The translations under genes and the position numbers were made by a program. The notes beneath the pieces were generated by a model. It saw only the letters and a program-made list of their open reading frames with translations. It had not been told where the DNA came from and did no database searches. A stretch of DNA of 64,000 bases from Diploscapter coronatus (taxonomy: Eukaryota > Nematoda > Chromadorea > Rhabditida > Rhabditidae). Of the stretch, positions 50,901-63,830 are shown piece by piece (the first letter of the stretch is position 1; each line of letters starts with the position of its first letter). The stretch covers positions 70,145,201 through 70,209,200 of the forward strand of contig OZ038422.1 of assembly GCA_964036155.1 (NCBI GenBank), given 5' to 3'.

Positions 50901-53200
50901 GTCCAACTTGTCATCGACCCCAGGTATGCGGTTGTCGCCGCCTTGCGAGGTGTACCAATACGATTCGCTCGGGCCTGAAATTGGAAAAATAACAAAATAA
51001 AGGCAAGAACACACAAGCTTACCGAGATGAAGTCCTTTGAGAGAGGGATGATTGCGAGCAGCGCACATCTGGTAGAAGACGTGGTAATTTCGCTCGCCGG
51101 CTGCCTGAATTTCGACAGATGAAAATCAGTGATGAACAAAGATGTCTTTGAAACTATTTTGAAAATTCTTAAGCTTACACTTCCAAATTAAAGGAAAAAT
51201 GGGTGTGTTATCTTTCCTCCCACAAGCGTAATGAGATTCCTTTCATAAGTGCAATTTTCATCCCAACCACTATTTGTCGCTTTTCTTTCTTTCATGCCTT
51301 GGAAGGAAAGATTACGCAGCCAAAAATCGAAAAATCTGTCTTCGTATTTTGAAGTGTTCAACAAAATCAGCCGTTTGCTCATCTTTAGTGACATTATTTT
51401 CCTTTTTCTGATATAATTTAGAAAGTTTCTCACCTGGAAAACGAGTCGACTCTTCTCGAGCAGGTAAGTCTTCACTTCAGCCCCGGAAATGCGATATCGC
51501 TCGCTGAAGTTGATCTGGATAAACTTGCCGAATCGCGATGAATTGTCGTTGCTGAAAGAGAGTAAATGAGTTGGGTTTCGACGAATTTGAGCATTACCGA
51601 AGTGTTTTGGCATTTCCGATGGCTTCCATGATCGGGTTGCTGGCGAGCACTCTGTCTTCGATGCCTTTCACGCCCTTCTTGCTGCCCGCAATCGACGCCA
51701 GGTATCTGCACATCAAATGCTTGAGTTTCAAAAGGAAGTAAGATTGGTTAAAGCCAATTAAATTTCAAATTTGAATAAAAATGAAATTTTAAAAGTCGTG
51801 CTCACTTCATGACGAATTTGGCAGAGACAGTCTTGCCTGCTCCAGACTCGCCCGACACGATGATGGACTGGCACTTGTTGTACTCGCTCAGGTCGAAGAA
51901 GGCCTCTTCTGCCACTGCGTAAATGTGCGGATCTAGCTCGCGCACCTGCTTGCCCACACCTCGGTAGACCTGCAGGACTTTAATTTTCTATCATAGATAA
52001 CGAAAATAACAATCTCGTACTGATTTTTTTTTGTAAATGAAGCCATTGGAATTACGATAAATGTTCAAATTTAACTGTCCAAAAAATATTCATGCAAACC
52101 TCTTGCAACTCACGATAGTTTTATGAATTTCCGAAGAAGTTACTCACTTGAATGACATCATCAGTGTAGAGATGCGAGCAGTTGGCGTAGGGATTGATTG
52201 CAACGAGAACGATTCCGCAGTACGTGTAAATGGCATTCATCTCCACGAAACGGTACTCCAGATTGTGCAGAACTGAAATGAGGTGGATGAATGCATGAAT
52301 GAAATAGAAGAAATCATACAAACCTGCAGGCTCGTGCAGATAGGACAGCGCCGTCAGGTCGTCTTTGCCGATGAGGATTTCGGGATTTCGAAGAAACGGC
52401 AGCTGGGCTGGGTCGAGTGAAATTTCGGTTTTCTAAATGAGTAAATTCGGGACCATTTTCAGAGAATTGCTAAAATATCGTATGGTTTACAGGAAAAATA
52501 AGAAGACCATTTCATCAGTTTGCTAGCATCTCAAATAATCTATCGCACAAAAATCGCTCAACTCGCTCAATCTTCATTTGCATCAAGTCTACCTTTTATG
52601 GCCCAAAAATAATGTGAAGCAGTTACTAACTAGACCTTTTATCTGATTTCATTTGCTAAATTCGTTTCCTTAGTGAAGTGGTGAAAATTTGAATAAACTA
52701 CAAAAGGAACAGAAAACTAACAGTGCCGTCCTCGAGCTGCAGTCGAATGGTGGACGACATGACGGTGATGTCGTCGAGCAGCTCTGCGCCAATCCAGATG
52801 AACTCTGGGTGACGGTGCCATACTCGCGCGCCTTTCTGAAAGCCATTTGGTCAATATTTGACGATAATAGTGGATTATTTGATGAAACTCCTCGTTTTTC
52901 AGTCACAAATTTGCAAATTTGTACATTTTTGGATTAATTTCCTCATTTCCCATCAAAATATGATAAAATTCAAGTTCCAAGGTTCCTATTTGGCATTTTT
53001 AGCTTTAACGTTGTGATCTACATCCCCTAAATCGTAGGTTTTATCAAGGACTGAATTTCAATGCGGGAACTTTCCTTGTTACTCATTTTCATTCTACTAT
53101 AAAAATCATAGTGAATTTTATTTGAACCGACCTTGTAGTTCTCGAGTGGATACGCCTGCCCTCGACCGAGAGTGACCATTCCACTGCTGCTAGCGCTCAT
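35972..53200 (-). CDS. MYO5: Class V unconventional myosin heavy chain
   Basis: Actin motor carrying vesicles, organelles and RNPs. I trace about 43 exons and about 1,775 residues, the usual size. First exon 53200-53132, then 52835-52722, 52432-52324, 52272-52148, 51969-51806 and so on; the last ends at 35972. Motor: N-terminal SH3-like [15 protein letters not shown]-loop GESGAGKT (179-186), switch [10 protein letters not shown] (about 231-239), switch II DIYGFE (468-473), actin-binding [11 protein letters not shown], converter up to about 780. Six IQ motifs follow (about 782-915; [14 protein letters not shown] first, [15 protein letters not shown] last), then coiled coil broken by a disordered [12 protein letters not shown] stretch, and the C-terminal dilute/cargo domain ([30 protein letters not shown]). 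The ATG lies 30 nt into an exon opened by atttcag. One intron uses a GC donor (39355). All catalytic motifs are intact. Confidence 0.97.
39557..41960. other. Longest myosin V intron, 2.4 kb
   Basis: Lies between coiled-coil exons 42048-41961 and 39556-39479. Contains a GAA microsatellite near 41160-41190 and purine-rich stretches; the open frames of 115-149 codons on the minus strand look like low-complexity shadows. No nested gene recognised. Confidence 0.5.
49057..49126. repeat. Small inverted repeat in myosin intron
   Basis: ggtctgtcacgaattttt pairs with the inverted aaaaatcgaattcgtgac about 30 bp away. Probably a foldback remnant; no coding capacity. Confidence 0.45.
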
Positions 53201-56200
53201 CGCGGACCCGGACAGCCGCAGGGAACCACTGAAATGGAGAAAATTATATTTGCATGAAATAGAAAATTTTAAAAGGAGGGAAAAGTTAACTGAACGCCTA
53301 ACAATAAACTGAACAGTCCCGATGACCATAAATTAGATTCGCTTAACGACGGTACAAAACGAAGCGGACAGGAATAAAGAACTTGAGGCGAAATACATTG
53401 TTCCCGTACAGACCAACAGATTGGCAGAAGGGTTGTAAATATTTGACGGAAATGATCACAGAGATGAGAAGAGACAATCGAATTATGTTTGCGAAGGAAA
53501 GAAGAGAAAGAAGATGTGAATGTTTGACATTAAGCGAGGGGATTGAGCCTGAAGAGCTGAAGAGGACAAGATTTGTGAGAACCATCTGCGGGAGTGATCA
53601 GTTGAGTTATCATACAGCAAATAGTGACTAAGTTGAATACGCGATATGCTTAGGGTGCGATAAGTAAGCCAGGATAATCGATATTAGTTCAGCTACTAGT
53701 AACAAGTAAAGAGGAACCTGCATGATATGATTAGGGATTAGGATGGGGATAAAAGATAAAGGGAGAGATGAAAAGAAAATCGGACATAAAAGGTAGCAAT
53801 CAATGAAAACTTCAGTCGAGGAATGGGAGAATGAAGCAGAGTCAGTTTTCCTTGATTTCCCTGCCCTCTTTTTGTCGATTGAAATTGCAGTTGCAGTTTG
53901 GGGATAATGAGATCCAATTAGACAGTCAGACGGTTAGACTACGAGACACCAAATGAACGGTTTGGGATTTGTAAGGAAGGGAAGGAAGAAGAAGCAGAGA
54001 CATAGGCATAAATGGGTGAAGGAAACGGGATAAAGTAAATCGAAGAAGAAGAAGAAGGTGTAAAATGAAGAAAGGAATGGAATGGCAGAAATGAGAAAGG
54101 AAAGAGAAAGAGAAAGAATCATTCAAAATTGATGTGAAAAATCGCTATGAAATCAGCGCAAATACTGATCGGAATGAGAAGAGAAGGGAGGGGGAGAAAC
54201 TGAATGTCGAATGTATGCAGAAGATAACGAGTAGGGCGGGCTCATAAGAGCGCCAACGAAAAAGCAAGAAAGTGACTAACAGAGGCATTGCGAAATAGGC
54301 AGGTGAGGAACGGAAAAAAGTCCATATTCGTATGAATTTGAGGAAATAAAAAGGACATTTGAACTTGGTTTTCAAAATAAAACATTCGTTTTGGGGAGTT
54401 TAAAATTTCCCGATCAATGAGGGAGATCAGGCTTGCAGCTTTTTCGAAATTTTGACACTCGCGCACCCGCATACCCTAACCCCCACCCACTTTTTTTCAA
54501 AAATTTCGAAAAAAAAAAAAAAAAAAAAATTATACTCGCATGGTGGATTTTTATTTGCAAGTCTGTGAGGGATTTGAAAGTTTTTGGAGGATTTGACCGA
54601 ATTGAGTTTGTCAAAAAAAATTCGTCTGACTCTAAAAATCAAAAGTCGAAAATCGTAATTCTTTTACGATGTTGAGTGGGTATAGTAGGGAAAAGGTTAG
54701 AGCATCTATAAGCTAGCAGGAATGAGTTCTTAAAGTAGAAAGAAGAAGTAAATCTTTTGGGCTTCTGATAAAATTTGCAAATAAGGAAAAAGGAGGGAAA
54801 AAGTGATCGATTAGAAGCAAACAGCAAACAATGAGAACGATGAAAAGAAAATGAACGAGTGAAATCCAGTCGCAACAAAATCGGCTTCCTCTGCAGCTGC
54901 CCACCTGTCCACTACCAACCCTTCCATCCCTCACTCCTTCCCTACTCTCCATTACCTGTTTCCTCCAACCCAAATCCTCTTTATTCCATTCCAAGGTCAG
55001 TCATTTGCACTGAGTCAATTCAAAAAGTCACCGACAAGACCCTCTTATTCAGTTCGAGAAGTCGAGTGAAACCAGAAAATACCGATATTTTCGGGGGTAA
55101 AAAATGAAGATCGAACAATGCGGCGATCGAATGATAAAATGACAGGAAAAGTTGGGCTGTATTTACAGATGTCGAGATCACAGACAGACTGTCGACAGAG
55201 TCAAAATTGATGCAAATCAATTCAATCTGCCGAAACAGCATTGGAAGTGAAAATATGTAAATCAACCATCAAAATGTCGAATCATATCGAGTCTTTCTGA
55301 ATTTTGTTGTCAACTGACATACCCTTTCCTATTCCCTCCAATTATCTCCACCTCACATCCTCAGACCGCTCCAATTTCTGTAATTGCTCTTCTTCCCTGG
55401 AGTTCTTCGGAATTCACCTAACTGTGAGGGGAAATTTCAAAACTACATGAAGTAACACCTTACGAAATAGGAGAAGAGGAGCAATTTTAGAAGCGATGAT
55501 GATGAAATCATGAAACTAATAGCGTGCTCTCTTCTTTTACCTGTCCACGTTCCTACTCACTCAAACTCCTCCTTTCACTCTTTGCAATCCTGCTGTCCGC
55601 TGGACTATGTGACTGAAAAACCGCTGCTGACCAGAGGGTTATTAACGGAAAATGACAAAAAAAAACCGACATAGGAATTCAGGACATGAAGATAGTGAAT
55701 TCCGAAGATACGCATAAAAAGAGGTTCGCCAAACGGAAAGATGCAGATAAGAAATGATGGCTGACAAAAACTCCTCGTAAATTATTATCGTCGAGAATCG
55801 AGAATGGGGAATCGCCTGTCCCCTGCCTACTTGTCTCTTGGCTTCTTTAGGACAATTCGTCCATTCCTCCCATTCTTCTTCAGCTTTATTTTCTCATCGT
55901 AATTCTTTTTTCATTCAATTTTCCCCTCTCCACGTTTTCTTCGCCTCTTCAAAAGACTCTACCTCCAAACGCGGTTCGAAGCTGCTAACAAAAAGGGGAA
56001 CTGAGGAACAAAAAGAACGATGGGAGGGGGAAATTGCAGGTAAAGAGAGAGGAGACGTGAGCGGATTATCCCTGATTTTGACCGAGTTTAGTCAAAACAA
56101 CTCACAACAAATCGATATCGAGTCTCGAGAATACGTGCGATGCACCGACACGAGAGTAAATCAGAGTAAACAATAAAACGGACGATTATTGTATGAATCA

Positions 56201-59200
56201 CAAGAAAAAAAGATTGAAAAGATGAAAGAAAATGAAAAGAGCGAGGAAGAGGGAGAGAAAGAGCAAAGCAAAGCAACGCATGGTGGTCAGTTGCCCGACT
56301 GACAGAAGAAAACGAAATGAGGGGGGAGAAGGGTCAACATTGTAGACTCGGAATTTGGACAGAGAACAGAGCCACTGCAGATGCAGACGAAAAAATGCGA
56401 GAAGTGAGAAATGGACAGGGAAAGAGCTGGCACTTGCTGCACCAGGGGAGGAGAGGGAGGACAGGTAGACAAGAGGCAGAGACAAGGGAAAGTGGACTTG
56501 GCACGGACACGGAATGGAGGACGAGAGATTGGACGTATACAAGACTGGAAGGCAGGGACAGAAAAGGAGATGGAGAATGAAACTAGAGATGCACTTGAAA
56601 CACACGAGACTAAAGCTGTACAACAGAGTGACTGTGGATGCATGTTCATCGACTCGCCGCTGAAGACTAACACCACTAATCGAAACTTCCAACTATCTCA
56701 AGAAACATCTATTTAACGAAGATCACATAAAATAAACTACTAATAGAGAAGAAAAGGTGGAAACTTTCTCGCACCATACACGCAATCCCTATCGACTCTG
56801 AAAGGCATGGGAATTTACAGAAAAGAAAACTAGACAGACACAGATTCCGTATTTGTCACGTCGGTTTGCATATGAAAGACTGCAAGAAAGGTGCTGACAG
56901 GATGCAGAATGCAGACAGATGAGTTGTCCCTGCGTCTTTGCTGTGACAGAGTCTGTTGTCTGTTCTGTTTTCTGTAGCTGTGGCTGGGAAGTAAAGCAAG
57001 TAAATGGAAGGAGAAAGAAGTAGGGGAGAGAAGAAAGTAAGAGCAGGAGAATATTTGCACAGCGATCGAAGTCCGATGCCCGAAGCCAAAGAAGGAAGGG
57101 GAATAGAGGGAGGTTGATAGAGACACAGACAGGGAGGCTGTTCAAGATGTTCAAGTAGTTGCGTAGGTGAAAAGAGGAGAGACGCACAAAAACGTGATGA
57201 TGATACTCATCAGATGCAGACCGTGCTGGAGACGGAACTGTTCAAATTCGAACCATTTAAAACGATCGTGAAACCACCAATTTCAGAATCGAATTTTTCT
57301 CGATTAGCAATCAAAATTCTGAACAGTTCTGATCAGATGCTTCTAAATCTATACATATGAAAAGCAACCAGGAAAGCATAAAGCCTGAAACCACTGCAAT
57401 ATGCGTAGGGACCGCAAACTTCGCTTTTATTCAAAAAGTGGCCATTTGAAAGCTCAAAAATGAGAAGCAAGTATCTTTCAAAGTGGATCGGCATCATCAG
57501 ATTCGATGACCCATTCATAGAAATGAACTTTGGCCGGAAAATTATGTCAGGGAGTGCGCATTCGCGGCGATTTTATGAGCCGAAAACGTATCCATTTCGA
57601 TGATCGTTCTGGGCCGATTCTTTAGGTCAAAAATAGTTTTATTTCATTTTTATCGTTTCTGCTAAATTTTCGAATATGTCATTTTTCTCATCTTTTAATT
57701 TGGGCAAAGACATGTTTCTGATAATACCATCCTTTGAAACGTTTGAATTTTTAATTAGGCCACGCCCACTATAAATTCGCGGATGATTTTTTCCAAAAAT
57801 ATTATTCTTCTATTAGCAGTGTTATTTTAGCTGCATAACACTAAATACAGAAAGATACAGATTCTTGTCATCGAACTGGAGTTCATCAATTTGTCAGCCC
57901 TTGAAAGTCGTAGTTTTATCATGGACGTTTTAATTTTTTCTCAAATACCTATCTATAAAAATAATTAGTCTCACTATACCTTCATATTGAAGGCGCGATT
58001 TCGCATATTCAAAAGCTCTAATTACAACAATTTTTTTTTTCGATATTTCCTCTTCGTAAATCATAATTTACCATTTCGTGTACCGATTTTTTTCTATCCA
58101 TTTGCATCTTTTAAAATTATCATTCAACATTCTATTTTTATTCTTTCTTTCTTCGTGAAATCAGCAGGTAATCTCTAACTATGCTTATGAAGTCGCTTCA
58201 CTCTTATTACGTTCTTCTAAATTTTCATAGATTTTCATTATCTTTCTCTCCTTCTCGCGACTAACAACTTTGTAGCTCCAAATCTTGCCAAGCTTAAAAT
58301 CCTATTTTGGTCTTTACGTTTGTGAACTATAGATAGGGGAATTTTTTGGTCTAATCAGGTAAAATGCGAAAACTCGTGACGTTCATAAGTAATTGGAACT
58401 GCATTGGTCACCTCAATAATCAGCTAATGAAATTTGCGAACAATAGGCGGTCAATATTTAATGAAAATTCTTGATATAAATAGTTCACTAGCATATAAAT
58501 CATCAGTTATTTGGCACCGGTTTTTACACTCTGCGAAACTAAAAATATTCGCGTGCAGATTTTTTGGCGTTCAGTTCAAAACGCATTAGCGTAACTTTTG
58601 CATAGCTTTCATGCGTTTGTCATGTCAAATGTCATTTCTTCGCCTCTCATTCTGTCAACTGTAGTGTGCTCTGCATGAAACTATGGAATCATTTCTTCTC
58701 GACTTTATTATTTCCGTACTGTTAAGTGAGCCGATTTTCGAGTTCCATAGCTTTTACTCGACTATTTGCTTGGAGAGATTGTGAATGTCAAGCGGGAAAA
58801 AATAGCAAAGGAAAAGAGATAGAGACAGGATATAGATAGATTTATAGAGGTGAAGATGAAAGAAGAGAACCTACTTCGATTTACTTTTTCATATACCCTT
58901 CATCAAACATGATGTTGGAGTAAGATTTCTGCAATTTGAAATCATTTCTGATATCATGGACTTGTGATTTTTTTTCTAACTAAACTAACTCACAATCGAA
59001 AAGATCGATTTCCATTCTTTCTAAAATTGAACACCTCATTTCATTATCCACGATCCATTGATTCCATGACATCCAAACTTTTACCTGGCACTCATCCAAA
59101 TGACATTCACTTACATCTCCCTCCTCACGATGACTTTCCTTTCCTCAAAATGGGTCTCCTCTTCAGGTCTGTTCTCCTTCACCCTGTTTCTTTTCCCATT

Positions 59201-62200
59201 TCCTTTCCCTTCATCATTCCCTGCCCTGCCTGTTCCAGTCGTGTTCGTGTTTTTCCTTCACTTTCCTTTCCATCTTCATTTCACCGCATCCATTGCAACC
59301 CCACACGATTTCCCCCTCTTCTGCTTCTGCCTCATGCAGCTAGCTACAGGCAGCAAAGACTCTACTTCGATTTACCTCTTTGCTTTTGCTTCTTTCGGTT
59401 CTCCACCCAAATGACTCTCCGACAAGGTTAAGATTCATGGTTCATTATGAGTAGGCAGAGATCACTTCACATTCACTCCTAAGATCTGAATGAATCTACC
59501 ATCAAAGTTCTGATGAAATGTATTTTTTCCTCTTTACCGAGAATAATCATGCAAATGTCCTTTTTTATCCTTCTGAAGCTCCTTTATTTCACTTGAGTCA
59601 TAGTTTCTTTCGGTATTTCATCATAGTTTTTCATTCGTATTTTCCAACAATCGTTAGGCATATGTATGAACTAAGGTGACTAACTGATAAATGCATGACT
59701 CTCTATTGTCAATGACCAAATTACTTGAGACGAAGTAAATGGCACTAACTTTTGATACGTGAAAACTAGAACGCTATTACGTCATATTCAAAAAGTGAGA
59801 TTTACGACTATTTGTAAATGCCCAATGCACATTTTGCATATTCGAATCTGAATTATTTATTTCGTCTCGTTATCGATCATTGACAAATATAACCCATCTT
59901 ATTTCACTGTCATTCCTTATCAGATCTTCACAAAAATTTATTGAACTTTCATATAGGGGTGCACGAAGCTTTGATTTGAGTTTTTTTTTTCTCGAAGTCG
60001 AAGTTCGTGCACCCCTGCTTTCGTAACTAGGTAAAAGCAAAATATTCTCAATCTGATAAAATTCCATTATTCCCTTAGGTTATTTGATATTGTGATTGCT
60101 AATCTTCCTTGCAGAATGTTCAATCAATTTGTCGGCATATTCTGTTACTCTCAATCAGCATTTTGCATTCACTGCATTCAGATATGTTGTTCGTTTCACG
60201 TGATGACAGCTTTTCTTGAAAAGTATCGCTAGGCTGTTCCTTCCTTTTCTTCAGTGATTTAGTCTAACCCATTCGCCATTCCACCCGGCTGTACTTTTTG
60301 CCTCTGTCTTCTGCTCATCTGCCTTCCCCTTTTCATCTTCTTCTGCTTATTCTCATTCTCTTTATCTTATCTTTCTTCTTTTTCGTATCCTATCTTCTGA
60401 CTCCGACTCTGATGCTCTGATGTAAAGCATCCCTGCCCATCATCGTCATTTGCAATTGTTAACTCGTCTCGAATTTTCCGAAATTTGATGATTTTCTAAA
60501 TAAAATTTTTGTTTTATTTTTCTGCAAATTGCCTTGGAATTTGAGGAATGTTTCATCGTGTTTTCCTGTTTGTCAGATCTACTCTCTTCTTCAGGTCTTT
60601 ATCAATTCGTTCCAATCCTCTCACTTATTGATTATTACAAACAGCTTCCACTTTCTGTGGCCGAAGTGCGATTTGCCTGACTCAAGCAGCGGACGCTACA
60701 AATATTTACTTGATCGGATTTCTTTCATCCCGTAATTCGGTTACTAGTCGATTGAAGGGGGATTATCCTCTATCGATCCCTTCTGGCATAGGCATCTGCT
60801 CAATCAACTGATTATCCAACCCGCCAGTTGAGAGCTGAAGGGGGAAGAGGAGGGAGATCAGAGAGATCTGTCAATTAGCGATGGCTCAACAACCCAGCAG
60901 CTCTGACCAGTACGAATGGAGAGCGTGACTCGCAAATCGACGGACACAACACGTATTCTTCATTACTCTCTACATTCTAAACAACCTACCTCTTCACACT
61001 CGTACTTTTACCTTTTATTTTTATTGCTGAGACACAACTTATTAGTCGATGTCAAACTACTTCAATCATAAGTTATCTAGAAACTACTTCCATTCAATTT
61101 CCGAAGATATCGGATCACTCAGATCGATATTTTGACGTCGATAGAGAGGAATGTTTTTTCAACGCGCCCTTATTCGATTGTTCGCTCGTGTATGTAATTC
61201 TAGACATATCTTCATGGCTTATTGCAGTAAGAAGTGTTTTTGTGGAGGCTAAAGGTTGCAAAGAAAGGCAATATTGTAAATGTAAATGGAGTAGTTGTGA
61301 AGTATTATTAACAGCTCTGCTCGGGTTTCTCAGTTCTGCTCTCTGGGAGCTGCCGTCGTGTCTCTTTCTCTTCGACTTTTTTCCTTCATCCACTCGAGTT
61401 CTCAAACCATTCCCGTTTGTCTATCTTGCTGTTGCGTAAATGCTTTCCACTTTTTCCTCGAATCTCTTCAATCGACTTGTAGAAAGAATGCCTTTGCCCC
61501 TTTACTCTTTCTTCCAATTCGTTTCTTTTCTTTGATTTGATTTTTCTCAGTCGAGATTCAGTCAGCCGACTCTCAGAAGTTCACCTTTTGTTTTTCCGTT
61601 CATCCAGATAATCGATGTTAATCAGCTTATCCCCGATAATCTTGTTGATACTCCATTGCTTGCTATCGTTTTCGCTTGATCGCCTGATTTAATTACCCAA
61701 TGATATCACGCAATTAGATTTTGGCAGATTTAGATTGCATAGGTGATATTATTTTGATTAGCCCTCTAAATAAATGAACGAGTTTGCTTTGTTGAATGCA
61801 TTGGCTCGCACAGAACTTTGTTTTCTCCCTGCCTTATCCCGCGAAGTATCATAAAAATTTCTAAAAATTATTACTACTACTCTCATTTAATGATTTTTTT
61901 AATTGACTTTTGCAGGGTTGTTGAGAATATTTTCTTTCTGAATTTTTCCACGAAGAAAAAAAATATCGCTTAAGTCAAAGAACTGTAACGCCTATTGTTC
62001 TTGAGAATACACGATTTTAGAAATTCCTAACTTACTTATCCTTAAAAATCCGGTCTTGATAATATTTGTCATAGACTTTGATGATGTCAAATCGTGTAAG
62101 TAGGCTTATTCTTGATCGATTCTGATTATTTTATCCGGACGATTTGGTCATGTCATATTTAGTGACTCTGCCTTTTCAAAACTTTTATTTCCTACTCGAA

Positions 62201-62944
62201 ACTGAAGCAAAATTAAAGCATCGATAATTCCAAACTCGGACTTTTCTATTTTAATTTTTCGAATGGATTTATCTTTTATATCTGCACACTCTCGATCTAG
62301 ATGTTGAATAATGAATTTTTATGAGTTCGCGACATTTTATCATGCATTTTTTACATTGATAGCTTTTTCCACATTAATTCATCGCTTCAAAAATGCATCT
62401 GTCATGTGTTATTCACAGATTAATGTCTGTTGTTGACTAATTCTGCCAATCAATTCATTTATCTTCACTTCTTCTCGCGAATGGCGTAATCCTTTGTCAA
62501 TCGATCGATCAGCTGCACTCGGCTGCCTGTGTCTGCTGTCGAAATACCCTGATCCTCCTGTTATTGTTGTTTTGATCTGTGTCTATCTCTGACTCCATTA
62601 TTGATGTGGGCGTGGATTTGGCAAGCCTCGAGGCGAGGCAATGAAAAGCAGGTGAAAGTGGAAGGGAACGAACAATATAAAGAGGAGAAGAAGGAAATGG
62701 GTATGAAAGTATGAAATGAAATGAGAAATGAAGAATGGGATTATTGAATGCAAGGGGTAAGGGGGAACAGCACAACGAGTGGGAAGCAACTGGCCGATTT
62801 CATCTAGGAATGTCGAGTTTAGTAGACTCAATGGTTTTCACCTCAAGTGCACGTCAATCAGAAGGGCTCCAGGGAGGAAAGGCTGATTGATTCATGTAGC
62901 TATCGTGAGATTGTTGCTTTCCGACATGGTAGAAAGTTTACAAG
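53201..62944. other. Long gene-poor region upstream of the myosin gene
   Basis: Nearly 10 kb with no exon that I can support. It holds long purine-rich stretches on the plus strand (about 53400-54350 and 56180-57180), pyrimidine-rich ones (about 58990-59420 and 60240-60400), a run of 21 A at 54509-54529, and AT-rich DNA at 57600-58500. Open frames of up to 164 codons coincide with the purine/pyrimidine tracts and have no domain. Myosin 5' exons, enhancers or RNA genes could be hidden here. Confidence 0.5.
59955..60017. repeat. Tiny hairpin element
   Basis: aggggtgcacgaa at the left and ttcgtgcacccct at the right form a perfect 13-bp inverted pair around a T-rich loop. Looks like a very short MITE or a foldback remnant. 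Confidence 0.55.
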
Positions 62945-63510
62945 GGAACCTCCCCGAGTGTGTACTCGAATTTTCGGTCAAGACCAACATAGTTTTGAAG
63001 TGCTCGATGAGTTAGGAAAGTTGAGATAAAGATTACACGGGCCTATATGCATAAATGCGCATTCTCCATAGTTAAGAAGTCAGATGTTAAAAATCTAGAA
63101 AATCAAGGAACGCACTTTTCATTACTCTTTCACATAAGTTTCTCAAAATGTCTCCTCTACCGATTGATACAAAATTTGGTTAGTTTCGTGTGATATCGAA
63201 TGTTTCGACTTTTCACATAAGAGTTCCCCCTTGCGCCAAAATTGATTTTTTCGAAAATTTCAAAGGATGATCAAATTCCATACCAATCGATAAAGGAGTT
63301 TATTTTGGGCAACTTTTGTGAAAGAAGTAATGGAAAAGTATGCGTTCCTTGATTTTCGAGATTTTTTAACATCTGACTTCTTAACTATGGAGAATGCGCA
63401 TTTATGCATATAGGTCCGTGCAATTCTTATTTCAACTTTCCTAACTCATCGAGCACTTCAAAACTAGATGGGTCTTGATCGGAAGTTCGAGTACACTCGG
63501 AAAAATTTCC
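62945..63510. repeat. Inverted repeat of about 570 bp with long arms
   Basis: The left arm begins about ccgagtgtgtactcgaa (62953) and the right arm ends ttcgagtacactcgg (63500). The arms match with small gaps through landmarks such as gttttgaagtgctcgatgag, tatatgcataaatgcgc and aactatggagaatgcgc / gcgcattctccatagtt. Each arm is 200-250 bp at roughly 90% identity by eye, and the centre (about 63150-63290) is less paired. No open frame of note. Likely a foldback transposable element or MITE. Confidence 0.8.
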
Positions 63511-63830
63511 GTTAGAAGATAAAAGATGCGCCATTGGTCAAGAAATCACAGGCGTCAAAATAGACAAATTCGCGTATGAGACACGAGCAGCAGCGACTTC
63601 TTTTTCTCGCACGTTTGTATGTGATTTCCGCTTCGTCCTCGTTTGTAAAATTCTCAAATCTCACCTCCGAACGCTTCCCTGTTATAAAGATGGAGAAAAA
63701 GCTCTGGATGAATCTCCTACGCAATAAGAATCGCATAAAATCGATTACGCGTTTCATATGTTCTTCTTGTTTCAGCTCAAACTCCTACATGCTGCGTCTG
63801 TATCTCTGTCCGTGAGCTGTGAGTATGTGT

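Noticed and set aside
56198..57187. Several open frames of 98-164 codons on the minus strand and 87-112 on the plus strand
   Set aside because: They arise in purine/pyrimidine-biased DNA that has few stop codons. Composition is Leu/Ser/Phe- or Arg/Glu-rich without domains.
58964..59431. 155-codon plus-strand frame in a pyrimidine-rich tract
   Set aside because: Same reason: Phe/Pro/Ser-rich low complexity, no splice or homology support.
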